From Burkholderiales bacterium (GTDB taxonomy: Bacteria > Pseudomonadota > Gammaproteobacteria > Burkholderiales > Burkholderiaceae_C): 64,000 bases of DNA. Below, one piece after another: positions 62,727-64,000 of this stretch. Every line of letters starts with the position of its first letter. The first letter of the stretch is position 1. The stretch lies in assembly GCA_016702555.1 (NCBI GenBank), contig JADJDV010000007.1, positions 310,001 through 374,000 on the forward strand. The letters run 5' to 3'. Position numbers and translations under genes: made by a program. The notes below the pieces were generated by a model. The model saw only the letters and a program-made list of their open reading frames with translations. It ran no database searches and was not told the origin of the DNA.

Positions 62727-63596
62727 TCAGGAAAAATACCAGTCGGCGCTGACTTCGTCGCCCACCCGCAGCGTGTGCCCGGCGCCTGCCAGGATGATGG
62801 CGTTCATGCCGAAGCTCAGCGCGCCGTCCAGGCGGGCATCGGCGCGGTAGCCCTGCAGCGTGTCGAGCACCGCGGTGCCGGTCGCACCAGTCGCTGGATC
62901 GACGTCGGGGATCGGGCAGCGGCCGCAGGGCTTGACCAGTTTCAGGCGCACTTCGCCCTCGGCGGTGGCGATGCGCAGTTCCTGCACCCGGTCCTCGTCG
63001 TGCGGCTCCAGGCCGGCTAGCACCAGGTTGGGCCGAAAGCGTTCGATGCCGACCGGCGCGTGCCCGCCCGAGGCCAGGCGCCGGTTCAGCTCGGCCAGCG
63101 AGCCTTCACCGATCACCAGCAGCGGAAAGCCGTCGGCAAACTCGATCGGCGCTTCCACGCCGCCGGTCCAGCGGCGCGAGGCCAGGCGCCGTACCTCGGG
63201 ATCGAAGCGCGCCAGCCGCAGGCCGGGCTGGCCGAGGAAGTCGCTGAACCATTGCGCCGCCACGCCGCCCATGTCCCAGGCCTCGGCCTCGTCGTCCCAG
63301 ACGCGCACGCGCGCTGGCCGCTCGACCTCGTTGATGCCCAGGTGCAGCGCCAGCATGCCGGGTGCGCGCAGCACCACCTCCAGCCGCTTGAACTGCGGGC
63401 GCACCAGGGCCAGGCGCGGGAACTCGCGCTGGGTGACGAAGCGGCCGGCGGCGTCGACCACCATCCAGGCGCGGTCGAGGTCGAACCCGGTCTCCACCAG
63501 CAGCGCCTCGGGCAATTCGATGCCGGCGCAGGACTTGACGGGGTGGACGAACAGGCGCGCGATGCGGGTGCGCAGATCGGGATCGGTGGCGGACAT
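62727..63596 (-). CDS. MOSC-domain protein
   Basis: Protein of 289 residues with the N-terminal MOSC beta-barrel (RLFVHPVKSCAGIELPEALLVETGFDLDRAWMVVDAAGRFVTQREFPRLALVRP) and a C-terminal MOSC domain with RFRPNLVLAGLEPHDEDRVQELRI and the conserved Cys in KLVKPCGRCPIPDVDPATG. MOSC proteins transfer sulfur or bind molybdenum cofactor; members near this type reduce N-hydroxylated compounds (YcbX, mARC). Converges on ffh, with its stop directly next to the ffh stop. Confidence 0.9.
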   Translation of the reverse strand: MSATDPDLRTRIARLFVHPVKSCAGIELPEALLVETGFDLDRAWMVVDAAGRFVTQREFPRLALVRPQFKRLEVVLRAPGMLALHLGINEVERPARVRVWDDEAEAWDMGGVAAQWFSDFLGQPGLRLARFDPEVRRLASRRWTGGVEAPIEFADGFPLLVIGEGSLAELNRRLASGGHAPVGIERFRPNLVLAGLEPHDEDRVQELRIATAEGEVRLKLVKPCGRCPIPDVDPATGATGTAVLDTLQGYRADARLDGALSFGMNAIILAGAGHTLRVGDEVSADWYFS

Positions 63597-63688
63597 GGGC
63601 GGGCGAGGGATGAAGTGGCGGAAAAGCGCCGCCGATTGTCCGCCATGACCGGCGCCGCGCGCCCGACCCGGCCTTCTACAATGCCCGC

Positions 63689-64000
63689 ATGGCCGCCACC
63701 CATGACATCTGCATTCGCGGCGCCGGCATCGTCGGGCGCACGCTGGCGCTGCTCTTGGCGCGTGCGCGTCTGCGCGTCGCACTGGTGGCGGGTCCCGAGG
63801 CGCCGGCCGCCGACGTGCGCGCCTACGCGCTCAACGCGGCGGCGCGCCGCCTGCTGAGCAGCGTGCGCTGCTGGCCCGACGAGCGCGCCGCCACGCCGGT
63901 GACGGCGATGCAGGTCTATGGCGACCAGCGTGGCGCGCTGCGCTTTGCCGCCGACGCGCAGGACGTGCCGGCGCTGAACTGGATCGTCGACGTGCCGGTG
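63689..64000 (+). CDS. UbiH/UbiF-type FAD monooxygenase, 3'-truncated by the window
   Basis: Start of an FAD-dependent hydroxylase of the ubiquinone type. The dinucleotide-binding motif is HDICIRGAGIVGRTLALLLARARLRVAL (GxGxxG); RAYALNAAARRLLSSVRCWPDE follows as in UbiH/UbiF/Coq6. The frame is open to the window end (104 codons shown). The ring position it hydroxylates cannot be told. Confidence 0.8.
   Translation, partial: MAATHDICIRGAGIVGRTLALLLARARLRVALVAGPEAPAADVRAYALNAAARRLLSSVRCWPDERAATPVTAMQVYGDQRGALRFAADAQDVPALNWIVDVPV

Overview
The window is GC-rich DNA from a betaproteobacterium, most likely family Comamonadaceae of the Burkholderiales. This is inferred from the 16S rRNA, the ile-ala tRNA spacer, promoters of the TACAAT-cgc style and gene blocks that look familiar from that family (accB-accC-prmA, nrdB/nrdA, ampD-pilR-pilS-ccsA-like-ffh). 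No database search was possible, so genus is not assigned.

Layout. 1-807: 3' end of a frameshifted IS630-type transposase. 848-23568: housekeeping genes on both strands: a YjbR-like protein, MltB-type lytic transglycosylase, an acyl-CoA-synthetase/GNAT fusion, YceI, malic enzyme (MaeB), PPK2, 5-formyl-THF cyclo-ligase back to back with an Slt-type transglycosylase, an NDUFA9-like epimerase, GST, MBL hydrolase, SRPBCC and heme-barrel proteins, LysE, CCA-adding enzyme, TetR, GlmU and an ABC-F ATPase. 23569-29262: a complete rRNA operon with tandem promoters, 16S, tRNA-Ile(GAT), tRNA-Ala(TGC), 23S, 5S and terminator. 29350-39898: tldD, an aromatic leader peptide with attenuator in front of the DAHP synthase gene, mpl, an acyl-CoA ligase, a TlpA-like thioredoxin, accB, accC and prmA.

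39917-49270 is an integrated genetic element of about 9.35 kb. It is bounded by an exact 15-bp direct repeat and sits between prmA and a DUF3426 gene. It carries a tyrosine integrase at its right end, a serine recombinase, a Bro-N protein, a ParB-like protein, a zinc-ribbon gene with a frameshift, a lipoprotein gene with an in-frame TGA, a pair of paralogous small proteins and two long non-coding stretches. One stretch (43306-43857) holds a dense set of hairpins whose stems differ but stay paired and whose loops often read AGTTTT. The other (40921-41290) has a 17-bp helix with two G-U pairs and several competing helices, and looks like a structured RNA. This element is the most unusual part of the window.

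49292-64000: DUF3426 zinc-ribbon membrane protein, PfkB kinase, histone H1-like protein, class Ia ribonucleotide reductase (nrdB, nrdA) with two NrdR boxes, AmpD, a PilS/PilR-type two-component pair (pilR has a one-base frameshift), a small membrane zinc protein, a CcsA/YpjD-like membrane protein, ffh, a MOSC protein and the start of a UbiH-like FAD monooxygenase. The muropeptide genes mltB, slt, mpl and ampD are scattered through the window but belong to one recycling pathway.
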